A DNA stretch of 64,000 nt from Microbacterium saperdae (GCF_006716345.1 NZ_VFOX01000002.1:186001-250000), one strand, 5' to 3'. Counted from the first letter of the stretch, positions 34,817-43,492 are shown. A program made the numbers and translations. The notes: generated by a model from the sequence alone, not told the origin.

Positions 34817-36094
34817 TCAGCCATCGCGCTCCGCGTGATACTCGGTCGCGGTGATCTCGATCGCGCCATCGAGTTCTGACCAGAGTTCGTCGAGCGCCGC
34901 CGTACGGGGGTCTCCGGATGCGTCGACCTGCTCCGCGGTCTCGATGTAGGCGTCGAGCTGGTGCGGGGCGAGCAGGAGGTCCTGCAGTCCCGCCGCGGGA
35001 TCCGCCTCTCGCTCCGCGGTGAAGCTGTCGGGCGAACCAGTGCCGTCAGGTGAACCTCCGGCGGCGAGCGACGACACGACGTCGTCCGTGTGCCGCAATT
35101 GGATCAGCAGCTGATCATCGTCGAGAGTCGGTTCGACGGGACTCCCCGCCGTCATCTGCACCTGCACGTCGTACTCGCTCTCCATCGCGAGGTGCGCCGC
35201 GATCACCCCACCCTGGGAGTGGGCCACGATATCGACGCGATCCCCCGGCTCGGCACCCGCTGCCTCCAGCGCGTCGAGCGTGGCCTGATACGACGCCGAC
35301 TTCTCGCCCGTGTACAGCTGCGTGTTCGACCGCATGTCCCACGGCTCCGCCCCGCCGATCCCCACCGACTGGGATCCCTTGATGTACGCCATGTAGCGCT
35401 TCGTCCCATCCGTCATCACGTACTGCTCGATCCGCACCTGCGCTCCGGGCGCGGTGGGGAAGCGGCGGAACGCGTCGGCGAGGCTCGACGGCGCACTGCT
35501 CGGCGTCGACGTGCGCACGGGAGCCACGGTCACCGGATCGGCGACTCCGCGCAATGTCATCCCGGGGCGCACCGTGCCGAGACCGATCAGGATGCCGGCG
35601 AGCGCGCCTCCCGAGAAGAGCGGCGCCATCAGTCCGCCGAGGTCGTACTGCTCCCCCAGCCCCTCGAACCGGCCGCCCTTCCACCCCGCGACGAGCCAGT
35701 CCGCCATCGTCGCGATCCTCTCGTCGGACGCGGTCAGATGCTCGATGCGTGCCTGCAGCGCCGCGGCCGGCGCGGTGTCGGCCAGCCCCATGGCCCGGGC
35801 CTGCGCGCGCAGTTCGACGAGCTCGAAGGCGTCGGCCATGAGCAGCGTGCCCACCGCCGCGTCGCCGCACTCCCCACCCAGCACGGCGGCGCGATCCCCC
35901 GCCGCCGACAACGCACCCGCATCGACGCTCGCGAATCCGGGCTGCTCGGCGACCACCGCGTGCGCCCGCGCGATCGCCGCGCGCGCGTCAGCGAAGCGCA
36001 CGCCCACTGCCGCGAGTCGCGTGCCGACGTCGCGCAGAGCATCCGTGTCAACCGCGATGGCGCCGCCGTGGTGGATGTCGAGGTCGCCGCTCAC
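34817..36094 (-). CDS. Membrane-associated alpha/beta hydrolase with helical WXG-like N-terminus
   Basis: The product has 425 residues. Residues 1-140 are helical and Ala-rich, resembling the secretion-guiding N-terminus of proteins linked to WXG100 partners. A hydrophobic Gly-rich stretch follows (LGGLMAPLFSGGALAGILIG, about 152-171). The C-terminal half has a nucleophile elbow VAHSQGG and a following AAHLAMESEYDV, as in lipase-class hydrolases. The GTG start overlaps the small upstream gene (GTGA). A cell-surface or type VII-like secreted esterase is possible; no ESX ATPase is in the window. Confidence 0.7.
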   Translation of the reverse strand: MSGDLDIHHGGAIAVDTDALRDVGTRLAAVGVRFADARAAIARAHAVVAEQPGFASVDAGALSAAGDRAAVLGGECGDAAVGTLLMADAFELVELRAQARAMGLADTAPAAALQARIEHLTASDERIATMADWLVAGWKGGRFEGLGEQYDLGGLMAPLFSGGALAGILIGLGTVRPGMTLRGVADPVTVAPVRTSTPSSAPSSLADAFRRFPTAPGAQVRIEQYVMTDGTKRYMAYIKGSQSVGIGGAEPWDMRSNTQLYTGEKSASYQATLDALEAAGAEPGDRVDIVAHSQGGVIAAHLAMESEYDVQVQMTAGSPVEPTLDDDQLLIQLRHTDDVVSSLAAGGSPDGTGSPDSFTAEREADPAAGLQDLLLAPHQLDAYIETAEQVDASGDPRTAALDELWSELDGAIEITATEYHAERDG

Positions 36095-36354
36095 GATGCT
36101 CCCGCCCGCGTGATCTCCCAGTCGCGCACATGCAGCTCGGCCATCAACGCCTCCGCCCTCCGCTGCAGCTCCACGAGCAGCTCATGCAGCGCGCGCATGC
36201 CCTGCGACTGCCAGTCGGCATCGGTCGAGAGCTGCTGGAGACTGCCGGCGGCCTCCTCGACCGCATCCAGCGCGGCGCGGGCTTCACGGCCGGCGACGAA
36301 CCAGGACCAGAGCCCCTCAGAAGACCAGGATTCAGCAGTTGCGAAGGAGTACAT
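36091..36354 (-). CDS. Small WXG100-like helical protein
   Basis: The 87-residue protein is almost wholly helical. A Trp-rich first part (ESWSSEGLWSWFVAGREAR) is followed by two helices joined near DADWQSQGMRAL, about where WXG100 proteins have the W-x-G turn; here it reads WQSQG. It has no signal peptide. It is coupled by GTGA overlap to the hydrolase gene, which suggests a chaperone-like or co-secreted partner. Family assignment is tentative. The ATG at 36354 has GAAGGAG-like sequence only on the opposite strand, so the start is not certain. Confidence 0.6.
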   Translation of the reverse strand: MYSFATAESWSSEGLWSWFVAGREARAALDAVEEAAGSLQQLSTDADWQSQGMRALHELLVELQRRAEALMAELHVRDWEITRAGAS

Positions 36355-36442
36355 GCGCCCAGCATCCGCCCCTGCGACACCCGGTGATCGACGACTTCGC
36401 GGCCGCTGTGGAGCCCGCGCCTCCGCTCCGCACCGTGCAGGA

Positions 36443-36459
36443 ACAGTTCTGAGAACTGT
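36443..36459. promoter_or_regulatory. Perfect 8-bp palindrome upstream of the phosphatase gene
   Basis: ACAGTTCT, one base, AGAACTGT forms a perfect inverted repeat, flanked on both sides by direct repeats of GCAGGA. It lies 33 bases before the phosphatase start in the region divergent from the WXG-like gene. It could be an operator for either direction; the spacing does not match a LexA site. Confidence 0.5.
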
Positions 36460-36491
36460 GCAGGATCGGCCGGTACGGGCAGAATAGGTGA

Positions 36492-37004
36492 GTGACATCC
36501 CCGGATCCCTTCCGCGTGATCTTCGTCTGCACGGGGAACATCTGCCGCTCGCCCATGGCCGAGGTGGTGTTCCGCGATCTCGCCGAGAGGCAGGGACTCG
36601 GATCGCGCATCGTCTCGCGCAGCGCCGGCACCGGCGACTGGCACCTCGGCGAACGCGCCGATCACCGGACGATCGACTCACTGTCACGCCGCGGCTACGA
36701 CGGCTCCCAGCACCGCGCCAAGCAGTTCACGCTGGCGTCGTTCGCCGACAACGACCTGATCGTGGCACTCGACCGCACGCACGAGCGGGTCCTGCGCGAA
36801 TGGGCGATGGACGAAGACCAGGAGGGCAAGGTCACGCTCCTGCTCGCCTTCGACCCCGACGCATCGACGCACGACGTCCCCGACCCGTACTACGCCGGCA
36901 CCGACATGTTCGATTCGGTGCTCGGTATGATTGAGACGGCGACGCGGGGCCTGTTCCGCCAGCTCGAGCCCGCTCTTCGTCTCCCCCGCACGCCCCGCAT
37001 CTGA
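36492..37004 (+). CDS. Low-molecular-weight protein tyrosine phosphatase
   Basis: The 170-residue cytoplasmic (or secreted) phosphatase has the P-loop CTGNICRS with Cys13 and Arg19, and the general-acid motif DVPDPYY with Asp131. SRSAGTGDWHLGERADHRT matches actinobacterial PtpA-type enzymes. The GTG start was chosen because it places the P-loop at the usual distance. It ends 23 bases before purB; the two may be co-transcribed. Targets are unknown. Confidence 0.92.
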   Translation: MTSPDPFRVIFVCTGNICRSPMAEVVFRDLAERQGLGSRIVSRSAGTGDWHLGERADHRTIDSLSRRGYDGSQHRAKQFTLASFADNDLIVALDRTHERVLREWAMDEDQEGKVTLLLAFDPDASTHDVPDPYYAGTDMFDSVLGMIETATRGLFRQLEPALRLPRTPRI

Positions 37005-37027
37005 GGGGCCCGATCAGGAGGACTCCC

Positions 37028-38410
37028 CTGACTTTCCAGCCTTCGCTTCCGCCGCAGCCCCTGAGCCCTCTCGACGGTCGCTACCGCGCCGCCGTGACCG
37101 GACTCGCCGACTTCCTCTCGGAGGCCGGACTCAACCGGGCCCGGGTCGAGGTGGAGGTGGAGTGGCTGATCGCCCTGACCGATCGGTCGCTGTTCGAGAC
37201 GTCCCCGCTGTCCGACGCCGACAAGGAGCGCCTGCGTGCGCTCTACCGCGACTTCGGTCAGAACGAGATCGACTGGCTCGCCGAGAAGGAAGCCGTCACC
37301 CGTCACGACGTCAAGGCCATCGAGTACCTCGTGCGTGACCGCCTCTCGACGCTCGGACTCGACGCGATCTCCGAGCTCACCCACTTCGCCTGCACCAGCG
37401 AGGACATCAACTCGGTCTCTTACGCCCTCACCGTGAAGCGCGCGGTCGAGAGCGTCTGGCTTCCGGCGCTCGACGGCGTGATCGCCAAACTGCGCGAACT
37501 CGCCGTGGAGCACGCGGATGCCGCCATGCTCTCACGCACCCACGGACAACCGGCGACGCCGTCGACCATGGGCAAGGAGATCGCCGTGTTCGCGTGGCGT
37601 CTCGAGCGCGTGCGCGACCAGATCGCGGCATCCGACTACCTGGCCAAGTTCTCCGGCGCGACCGGCACCTGGTCGGCGCACCTGTCGGCGGACCCCGACG
37701 CCGACTGGCCGACCATCGCCCGCGAGTACGTCGAAGGCCTCGGCCTGGGCTTCAACATCCTCACCACGCAGATCGAGTCGCACGACTGGCAGGTCGAGCT
37801 CTACGACCGCGTGCGTCACGCCGGCGGCATCCTGCACAACCTCGCCACCGACATCTGGACCTACATCTCGCTCGGCTACTTCGCGCAGATCCCGGTCGCC
37901 GGTGCCACAGGCTCGTCGACCATGCCGCACAAGATCAACCCGATCCGGTTCGAGAACGCCGAAGCGAACCTCGAGCTCTCCGGCGCTCTGCTCGGCTCCC
38001 TGTCGCAGACGCTCGTCACGAGCCGCCTGCAGCGCGACCTCACCGACTCCACCACGCAGCGCAACATCGGCGTCGCGTTCGGGCACTCGCTGCTCGCGCT
38101 CGACAACCTGCGGCGGGGCCTGAACGAGATCTCGCTCTCGCGCCACGTGCTGCTCGCGGATCTCGACGTGAACTGGGAAGTGCTCGCCGAGGCCATCCAG
38201 ACCGTCATCCGCGCCGAGGTCGTCGCCGGTCGCTCGACCATCACCGACCCGTACGCCCTCCTGAAGGAGCTCACGCGCGGACACCGTGTGGGCGCGGCCG
38301 AACTCGCCGAGTTCGTGCAGGGGCTGGAGATCGGCGACGCGGCCAAGCAGCGCCTGCTCGCCCTGACCCCCGCCACCTACACCGGCATCGCCGAGCGTCT
38401 GGCCCGCTGA
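37028..38410 (+). CDS. purB: Adenylosuccinate lyase, apparent CTG start
   Basis: This 460-residue enzyme catalyses two fumarate-releasing steps of purine synthesis. The signature is SSTMPHKINP, with RTHGQPATPSTMGKE (catalytic His region) and TSEDINSVSYAL. The first ATG or GTG in frame (37094) would cut off the conserved LSPLDGRY. Extending upstream gives TFQPSLPPQPLSPLDGRY beginning at a CTG at 37028, with AGGAGGA five bases before it. A CTG start therefore fits both homology and ribosome binding. A terminator with a T-run follows the gene. Confidence 0.92.
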   Translation: MTFQPSLPPQPLSPLDGRYRAAVTGLADFLSEAGLNRARVEVEVEWLIALTDRSLFETSPLSDADKERLRALYRDFGQNEIDWLAEKEAVTRHDVKAIEYLVRDRLSTLGLDAISELTHFACTSEDINSVSYALTVKRAVESVWLPALDGVIAKLRELAVEHADAAMLSRTHGQPATPSTMGKEIAVFAWRLERVRDQIAASDYLAKFSGATGTWSAHLSADPDADWPTIAREYVEGLGLGFNILTTQIESHDWQVELYDRVRHAGGILHNLATDIWTYISLGYFAQIPVAGATGSSTMPHKINPIRFENAEANLELSGALLGSLSQTLVTSRLQRDLTDSTTQRNIGVAFGHSLLALDNLRRGLNEISLSRHVLLADLDVNWEVLAEAIQTVIRAEVVAGRSTITDPYALLKELTRGHRVGAAELAEFVQGLEIGDAAKQRLLALTPATYTGIAERLAR

Positions 38411-38433
38411 GCCTCACCACCGCAGAACAGAAG

Positions 38434-38466
38434 ACGCACCTCGCGCAGACCGCGCAGGTGCGTTTT
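38434..38466 (+). terminator. Rho-independent terminator after purB
   Basis: ACGCACCT pairs with AGGTGCGT. Four further pairs follow past a bulged base around loop AGAC, and TTTTCTGTGTTTC follows the stem. It lies 24 bases past the purB stop. Confidence 0.85.
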
Positions 38467-38497
38467 CTGTGTTTCTGGAGCCCCGGCGCCGACGCCG

Positions 38498-38601
38498 GCC
38501 GTTCATAACTCCGGAGAACCGCGGGGGTTCGGGTGAGCGGTCCGCGCAACCACGGGAAGCCCGGGCGCAGAAAGCGTCAGTCTTCCGGAGTTATGGACGC
38601 C
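38498..38601. repeat. Palindromic intergenic element, copy A
   Basis: The 104-bp element starts GCCGTTCATAACTCCGGA. It ends with the complement of GGCGTCCATAACTCCGGA (16 of 18 positions alike). The interior, about 68 bp, is GC-rich and not obviously coding. Copy B at 58836-58939 has the same length and the same ends in reverse orientation. It lies after the purB terminator. Confidence 0.85.
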
Positions 38602-38629
38602 GGCCGGGGCTGACCGCGGGGTTCCGGAA

Positions 38630-38992
38630 TCAGTCCGTGCGGCCAGGCTCCGCGTCGCCGGAGGCAGCGGTACCCGCATCCCCCTCGGGCTCGGGGTCGT
38701 AGAGCACCGGACGGTCGACGGTCTTGGTGACATCGGCCGGGTCGACGGCCAGGATCAGCATCGCCAGGATCAGCAGCGTCGCGATGAACGCACCGCCGCC
38801 GACCACGAGTCCGAGCATGACCGGGGTCAGGCCGTCGTAGGTGCCGTTCGCGATCGCGGTGTTCACCCGCGACGTGAAGGCGCCGGTCGAGACCAGCGTC
38901 ACGATCATCGCGAAGACGCCGCACGCCAAGGCGATGCCCAGCAGGTGTAGCGGACGCAGGATGTCGCGCCGGGTCGGTTTCTCGTCGCTCAT
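38630..38992 (-). CDS. Small membrane protein, function unknown
   Basis: The 120-residue protein has two membrane helices (about 15-38 and 57-82) and a short acidic C-terminal tail ending in PGRTD. The N-terminus MSDEKPTRRDILRPLHLLG is charged. I recognise no named domain. It overlaps the upstream membrane-protein gene by four bases, so the two are probably made together and may interact. Confidence 0.75.
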   Translation of the reverse strand: MSDEKPTRRDILRPLHLLGIALACGVFAMIVTLVSTGAFTSRVNTAIANGTYDGLTPVMLGLVVGGGAFIATLLILAMLILAVDPADVTKTVDRPVLYDPEPEGDAGTAASGDAEPGRTD

Positions 38993-39669
38993 CGGTCTCC
39001 TCCGAGCTCAGCCGACGTCGGAGTCGCGCTCTGTGCAGTGTCAGGGGCATCGTCACCCGCAACCGCGGCGGGGTCCGCCACGGCGTCGGCGCGACGCGGG
39101 GTCAGGCCGGCGATGCCGAGGAAGACCGCGACGATCGCCGCGTATCCGCCGAACAGCCCCACACCGAGGATGATGCCGGACAGCACGAAAGTGCCGGCCT
39201 TGTCGATGGTGTACTCCTGGAGGAACCCGGCGGGGATCAGCAGCAGCGCTCCCGCGAGCAGGATGCCGAAGGCACCGACCGTGATCGCGTCGCGGGCGAG
39301 CGGATCCGCCGTGCGGCGGGCGCGGATGCCGGCGAGCAGCTCGATTCCTCCGGTGAACAGCGCCCACGTGACCACGACGACGAAGAACAGGTCATCCGTG
39401 CGCCACATCGGGATGCCGCTGACCATGCCGGCGATGAGGCCGAATGCGGCCTGGAGGATCGAGGACCAGCGGGATCCCGCAGGCAGCACGAGCCAGGCGG
39501 CCAGGATCTGCACCAGGGCGGTCACGAACACGAAGCCGCTGAACACGGCCAGCCCGACCGGAGCCGAGTGGTCGGAAGAGAAGGTGATCATCAGCGCCGC
39601 GGCGGCTGCGATCAGCGCGCGCAACAGCTGGATGTGGCGCGCGGTGAACGCGCGGGCAGGGGCAGACAT
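38989..39669 (-). CDS. Integral membrane protein, HdeD/DUF308-like
   Basis: A 226-residue protein with six or seven helices from about residue 13 to 195, and an Ala/Pro/Asp-rich tail. Helices carrying TWALFTGGIELLAGIRAR resemble the DUF308/HdeD repeat. It is first in a two-gene unit. No catalytic motif is seen. Confidence 0.7.
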   Translation of the reverse strand: MSAPARAFTARHIQLLRALIAAAAALMITFSSDHSAPVGLAVFSGFVFVTALVQILAAWLVLPAGSRWSSILQAAFGLIAGMVSGIPMWRTDDLFFVVVVTWALFTGGIELLAGIRARRTADPLARDAITVGAFGILLAGALLLIPAGFLQEYTIDKAGTFVLSGIILGVGLFGGYAAIVAVFLGIAGLTPRRADAVADPAAVAGDDAPDTAQSATPTSAELGGDR

Positions 39670-39769
39670 GACGATGCAGAGTCCTCCGGGATGTTCCCCT
39701 CAGTCTACGCGGGGGTACGGGGCGCATCTGCCGGGCGCAGGTCGAGCGACGGAGTGCCGAGCAGGGCTG

Positions 39770-39820
39770 TTCGTGAGGCCCGGCTGATCTCTCCCCAGAT
39801 AGATCGCCGGGCCTCACGAA
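39770..39820. repeat. Long hairpin in a divergent intergenic region
   Basis: TTCGTGAGGCCCGGC (39770-39784) pairs perfectly with 39806-39820. After one bulged T the stem continues GATCT/AGATC around a 10-nt loop, giving 20 bp. The surrounding interval 39670-39995 has no gene. The flanking genes diverge, so this is not a simple terminator. Besides the hairpin the interval holds a TAAAGAT-like -10 near 39960 and the CGGAGGGGG ribosome-binding site of the next gene. Confidence 0.8.
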
Positions 39821-39995
39821 ATACGCAGCAAGGGGGGCGTCACTGCGTCAGACTGATCGTTCGCAAGGTCGGGCACCCTGCCTGCGTCGAGTCAGCCGAG
39901 TGACCCCACACCTCCACCCCGTCCCTTGGGGCGCACGTGCGCGGTCGTAAGCTCACTCTAAAGATGTTGTCTTCACATACCGGAGGGGGTCTGTG

Positions 39996-40907
39996 ATGAG
40001 TATCGGAAGCGACTCGAAGGAGACCGGCGCCGAAGCCTTCGCCGGCGCGCTCCGGGACGCCATCAACGCCAAGAGGATGACGTTGTCGAGGCTGCAGGAG
40101 AAGCTGCGCGCGCGGGGCAACCGGGTGTCGCTCGCGACGCTGAGCTACTGGCGATCGGGGGCGCGCCGACCCGAGGGCGCACAGTCGCTCGCGGCCGTGG
40201 CCGATCTCGAGGATCTGCTCGACCTCGACCGGGGCTTCCTGACCAAGCATCTCGGACCGACGAATCGGACGGGGCCGCTCGGACCGATCCAGTTCCCCAT
40301 CGACGAACAGGCCATCGAACGCGCGGTGCGCGACGCCTATGCCGCGCTCGGCGCCCCGTACCCCGACATGTCGCGGGAGGTGACGACGCACTCGGTGACG
40401 GATGTCGACGCCGACGGCAACGTGGCGTACTGCATCACGCGCAGCATCGTGCAGTCCACGAGCGGAACGATCACCGCCACGCCGTTCCTCGAGCTCACAC
40501 CCGGCGTGGACACCCCGCCACCGCTCATCTCGGCGGTGTCCGGCGGCAGGATCACGCAGCGGTACTCCCACCCCAACGGAGAGGTGCACGGGGTGCTGTT
40601 CGAGTTCGATACGCCGGTGACGGCGCCGAACACGACCGTGGTGGAGTGGTCGATCGAGTATCCGCCGGGGTATCCGACGATGCGCGAGACGGGTCATGCG
40701 GTCGCTCGCCAGTGCCGTGAACTGCTGGTGTGGACCCGCTTCCACCCCGACGCTCTCCCGGACTGGTGCGAAGAGCGCATCGAGACCCCGACGGGCACGA
40801 CGGTCGCGGAGGTGACGCTCGACGGCGGCACCTCGGTGCATCAGGTGCGACGGGCTTTCGGCCCCGGTGCGATCGAGCTGACGTGGGGATACGGCCCGCG
40901 GGAGTGA
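39996..40907 (+). CDS. XRE-like DNA-binding protein with unknown C-terminal domain
   Basis: The 303-residue protein has an N-terminal helix-turn-helix (LRDAINAKRMTLSRLQEKLRARGNRVSLATLSYWRSGARRPEG, about 18-62). An acidic linker follows. The C-terminal domain of about 200 residues is rich in beta structure (ITQRYSHPNGEVHGVLFEFDTPV) and has no family I recognise; it could be a ligand sensor. The ATG at 39996 fits the GGAGGGGG spacing better than a GTG one codon upstream. It stands alone and converges on sseA. Confidence 0.75.
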   Translation: MSIGSDSKETGAEAFAGALRDAINAKRMTLSRLQEKLRARGNRVSLATLSYWRSGARRPEGAQSLAAVADLEDLLDLDRGFLTKHLGPTNRTGPLGPIQFPIDEQAIERAVRDAYAALGAPYPDMSREVTTHSVTDVDADGNVAYCITRSIVQSTSGTITATPFLELTPGVDTPPPLISAVSGGRITQRYSHPNGEVHGVLFEFDTPVTAPNTTVVEWSIEYPPGYPTMRETGHAVARQCRELLVWTRFHPDALPDWCEERIETPTGTTVAEVTLDGGTSVHQVRRAFGPGAIELTWGYGPRE

Positions 40908-40919
40908 CCCCGGTGCCGC

Positions 40920-41756
40920 TCAGCCGGGCTGGTCGCCGGTCGCGACGGGACGGCCGGGGGTGTTCGACCACTGGCTCCACGATCCGGGGAAGACCCGGGC
41001 GTCGATGCCGACCTCGTCGAGGACGAGCACCGTGTGCGCCGCTGTGATGCCGGAGCCGCAGTAGGCCGCGACAGAAGCGCCGGGCGTGACGCCGACGCTC
41101 GCGAACGTCTTCAGCACCGTGGTGCGGTCGAGGATCTTGCCCTCCGGGTCGAGGTGCAGCCCGGTCGGGAGGTTCACCGCGCCGGGGATGTGCCCGGCCA
41201 CGGGATCGAGAGGCTCGGTCTCTCCGCTGTAGCGCTCCGGCGCACGGACGTCGAGCAGCACACCGGATGCCGAGAAGGCGGCGGCTTCGTCGATCGTCAG
41301 CGCCTCGCCGCCGATCTCGTCGAGCGCCACGTCTCCGGCTTCGGGGGACACATCGTCGGTGTCGACCGGCAGGCCGGCCGCCTTCCACGCACGGATGCCG
41401 CCGGCGAGCACGCGGACGTCGATGCCGCCCTGACGCAGCAGCCACCAGGCGCGAGCCGCGGCGAGCCCCTTCGCGTCGTCGTACGCGACCACGATGTCTC
41501 CGGCGCGCACGCCCCAGCGGCGTGCTGCCGCCTGCAGCGTCTCGGTCGAGGGCAGCGGGTGGCGCCCCTCCGAGGGTTCGCCGTGCGTGGCCAGCTCGGA
41601 GTGGAGGGGGACGTACACCGCTCCGGGGATGTGCCCCTCGAGGTACTCCGCGTGACCGTCGGGGCGATCCAGACGCCACCGCACGTCGAGCACCCGCACG
41701 GATGCCCCCTCGGTCAGCAGGGCGTGCAGCTCGTCGACGCTCGTGAAGTTGCTCAT
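40920..41756 (-). CDS. sseA: Sulfurtransferase (thiosulfate/3-mercaptopyruvate type)
   Basis: The 278-residue protein has tandem rhodanese domains. The N-terminal one is inactive-like (VRVLDVRWRLDRPDGHAEYLEGHIPGAVYV), and the C-terminal one carries catalytic Cys233 in CGSGITA. The CGSG[IV]TA loop is the 3-mercaptopyruvate type. It transfers sulfane sulfur to cyanide or thiols and may help in sulfur recycling. It is divergent from the EamA exporter. Confidence 0.92.
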   Translation of the reverse strand: MSNFTSVDELHALLTEGASVRVLDVRWRLDRPDGHAEYLEGHIPGAVYVPLHSELATHGEPSEGRHPLPSTETLQAAARRWGVRAGDIVVAYDDAKGLAAARAWWLLRQGGIDVRVLAGGIRAWKAAGLPVDTDDVSPEAGDVALDEIGGEALTIDEAAAFSASGVLLDVRAPERYSGETEPLDPVAGHIPGAVNLPTGLHLDPEGKILDRTTVLKTFASVGVTPGASVAAYCGSGITAAHTVLVLDEVGIDARVFPGSWSQWSNTPGRPVATGDQPG

Positions 41757-41872
41757 TCTGCGAGGCTACCCAGTCGCCGCCGACATCCGGCCTGCATGAC
41801 CCTTTCTGACGTCGAGACGGCACACCCGCGGAGGTAGGCTCGATCCGGCACCGTCGAGAAAGGGCCTCTTCC

Positions 41873-42760
41873 ATGCCCTCCACCCTGCGTTGGATGCGCT
41901 TGCGCCCCCAGGAGACGGCCCTCATCGCGGTCACCGCGATCTGGGGCAGCACGTTCCTGCTCGTGCACTGGGCGATGCAGCATTCCGGCCCGTGGTTCTT
42001 CGTCGGCATCCGGTTCCTCGTCGCCGGTCTGATCAGCGTCGTCATCTTCCGACGCGTGCTGCGCGGCATCCGCTGGCGCGACATCGGGGCCGGCGTCGCG
42101 ATCGGCGTGATGATCTACCTCGGCTACGGTCTGCAGACGGTCGGCCTGCAGACGATCGACAGCAGCACCTCCGCCTTCATCACCGCGATGTACGTGCCGA
42201 TGGTGCCGTTCGCGCAGTGGGCCGTGTTCCGCAAGCGCCCGCCCGCCATGGCCTTCGTCGGCGCGGGACTCGCGTTCGTCGGACTCGTGCTCATCGCCGG
42301 GCCCGACGCCCTCACCTTGACGCTGGGTGCCGGCGAGATCGCGACCATGCTCAGCACTCTGCCGATCGCGGCGGAGATCATCCTGATCAGCGTGTTCGCG
42401 GGCAGGATCGACCTGGGCCGCATCACGATCATCCAGCTGCTCACGGCCGGAGTCCTGGGTCTGCTCACGATGCCGGTGACCGGGGAGAGCGTTCCGGAGT
42501 TCTCGTGGATCTGGGTCGGTTGCGCGGTGGGTCTGGGGGCGGCGAGCTGCATCATCCAGCTCACGATGAACTGGGCGCAGAAATCGGTCTCCCCCACGCG
42601 GGCCACCATCATCTATGCCGGCGAGCCGGTCTGGGCGGGCATCATCGGCCGTATCGCCGGCGAGCGCCTGCCCGCCACGGCGCTGATCGGCGGGGCACTC
42701 GTGGTGCTCGGCATCCTCGCCAGCGAGCTGAAGCTCGTGCGGCGGCGTGTGCGGGATTAG
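41873..42760 (+). CDS. EamA/DMT-family transporter
   Basis: The 295-residue inner-membrane protein has ten helices arranged as two EamA repeats. The first begins LIAVTAIWGSTFLLVHWAMQ, the second LPIAAEIILISVFAG. The family's PxxxxxFLxxG-type block is visible as GPWFFVGIRFLVAGLIS. A C-terminal AGEPVWAGIIGRIAGERL is typical. Members export amino acids or other metabolites; the substrate is unknown. A TAGGCT 33 bases upstream may be its -10. Confidence 0.9.
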   Translation: MPSTLRWMRLRPQETALIAVTAIWGSTFLLVHWAMQHSGPWFFVGIRFLVAGLISVVIFRRVLRGIRWRDIGAGVAIGVMIYLGYGLQTVGLQTIDSSTSAFITAMYVPMVPFAQWAVFRKRPPAMAFVGAGLAFVGLVLIAGPDALTLTLGAGEIATMLSTLPIAAEIILISVFAGRIDLGRITIIQLLTAGVLGLLTMPVTGESVPEFSWIWVGCAVGLGAASCIIQLTMNWAQKSVSPTRATIIYAGEPVWAGIIGRIAGERLPATALIGGALVVLGILASELKLVRRRVRD

Positions 42761-42815
42761 CCCCGGATCTCCGCGGGTCCGGGAATACTTCGGAGGATGC
42801 CGCGTTTCACCCCAC

Positions 42816-43475
42816 ATGATTGAAACTTCAACCGTCGCTCCGGTCGCCACGGAACGCACCCGCGTCCGCGTGCCGCTGCGTTTCGGCGACGGCTTCTCGA
42901 CCACGGCCGACGTCGTGACCTTCGACGGGCTGGTCGACGCCCGCGAGCACCTGCTGCTCGGACTCGGCGACTGGCGCGCCGCGCTCGACCGGGCGGCCGA
43001 CGGCGGAGACGCTCCCCTCGTGCGACCGCACAGCGAATGCCTGACCGGTGATGTCTTCGGCTCCGAGCGCTGCGACTGCGGCCCGCAGTTGCGTGAAGCC
43101 GTGGAGCGGATCGCGGCAGAAGGCGGCTTCCTGCTCTACCTCCGCCAGGAGGGACGCGGCATCGGCCTGTACGCCAAGCTCGACGCCTACGCACTGCAGG
43201 ACGCCGGACTCGACACCTACGAGGCGAACGTCGCCCTCGGCCACGGCGAGGACGAGCGCGACTACACGGTCGCCGCACAGATGCTCCGCGCGGTCGGCAC
43301 CGATGCGATCCGTCTGCTGAGCAACAACCCCGACAAGGCGGTGCAGCTCGAGGCGCTCGGCATCGAGGTCACCGAGCGGGTCCCCACGGAGGTGCACCTG
43401 TCGGAGTCGAACTCGCGCTACCTGCAGGCGAAGCGGGACCACACGGCACACACGCTCGACCTCTCCGCCGCATGA
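42816..43475 (+). CDS. ribA: GTP cyclohydrolase II
   Basis: The 219-residue enzyme makes the first riboflavin precursor from GTP. The zinc site is Cys75, Cys86 and Cys88 in HSECLTGDVFGSERCDCGPQ; the GTP site is LRQEGRGIGLYAK. It is a stand-alone RibA, not fused to DHBP synthase. The ATG at 42816 was chosen for domain fit; no strong ribosome-binding site precedes it. Its stop overlaps an upstream in-frame ATG of the MarR gene. Confidence 0.93.
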   Translation: MIETSTVAPVATERTRVRVPLRFGDGFSTTADVVTFDGLVDAREHLLLGLGDWRAALDRAADGGDAPLVRPHSECLTGDVFGSERCDCGPQLREAVERIAAEGGFLLYLRQEGRGIGLYAKLDAYALQDAGLDTYEANVALGHGEDERDYTVAAQMLRAVGTDAIRLLSNNPDKAVQLEALGIEVTERVPTEVHLSESNSRYLQAKRDHTAHTLDLSAA

Positions 43476-43492
43476 CACTCCAGGAGGGCACC

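Noticed and set aside
37094-38410. purB starting at GTG 37094
   Set aside because: This would remove the conserved LSPLDGRY segment and ignore the AGGAGGA ribosome-binding site further upstream.
41800-41864. CCCTTTCT/AGAAAGGG inverted repeat before the EamA gene
   Set aside because: Only eight bases pair across a 49-base loop, and it overlaps the likely promoter; too weak to call a feature.
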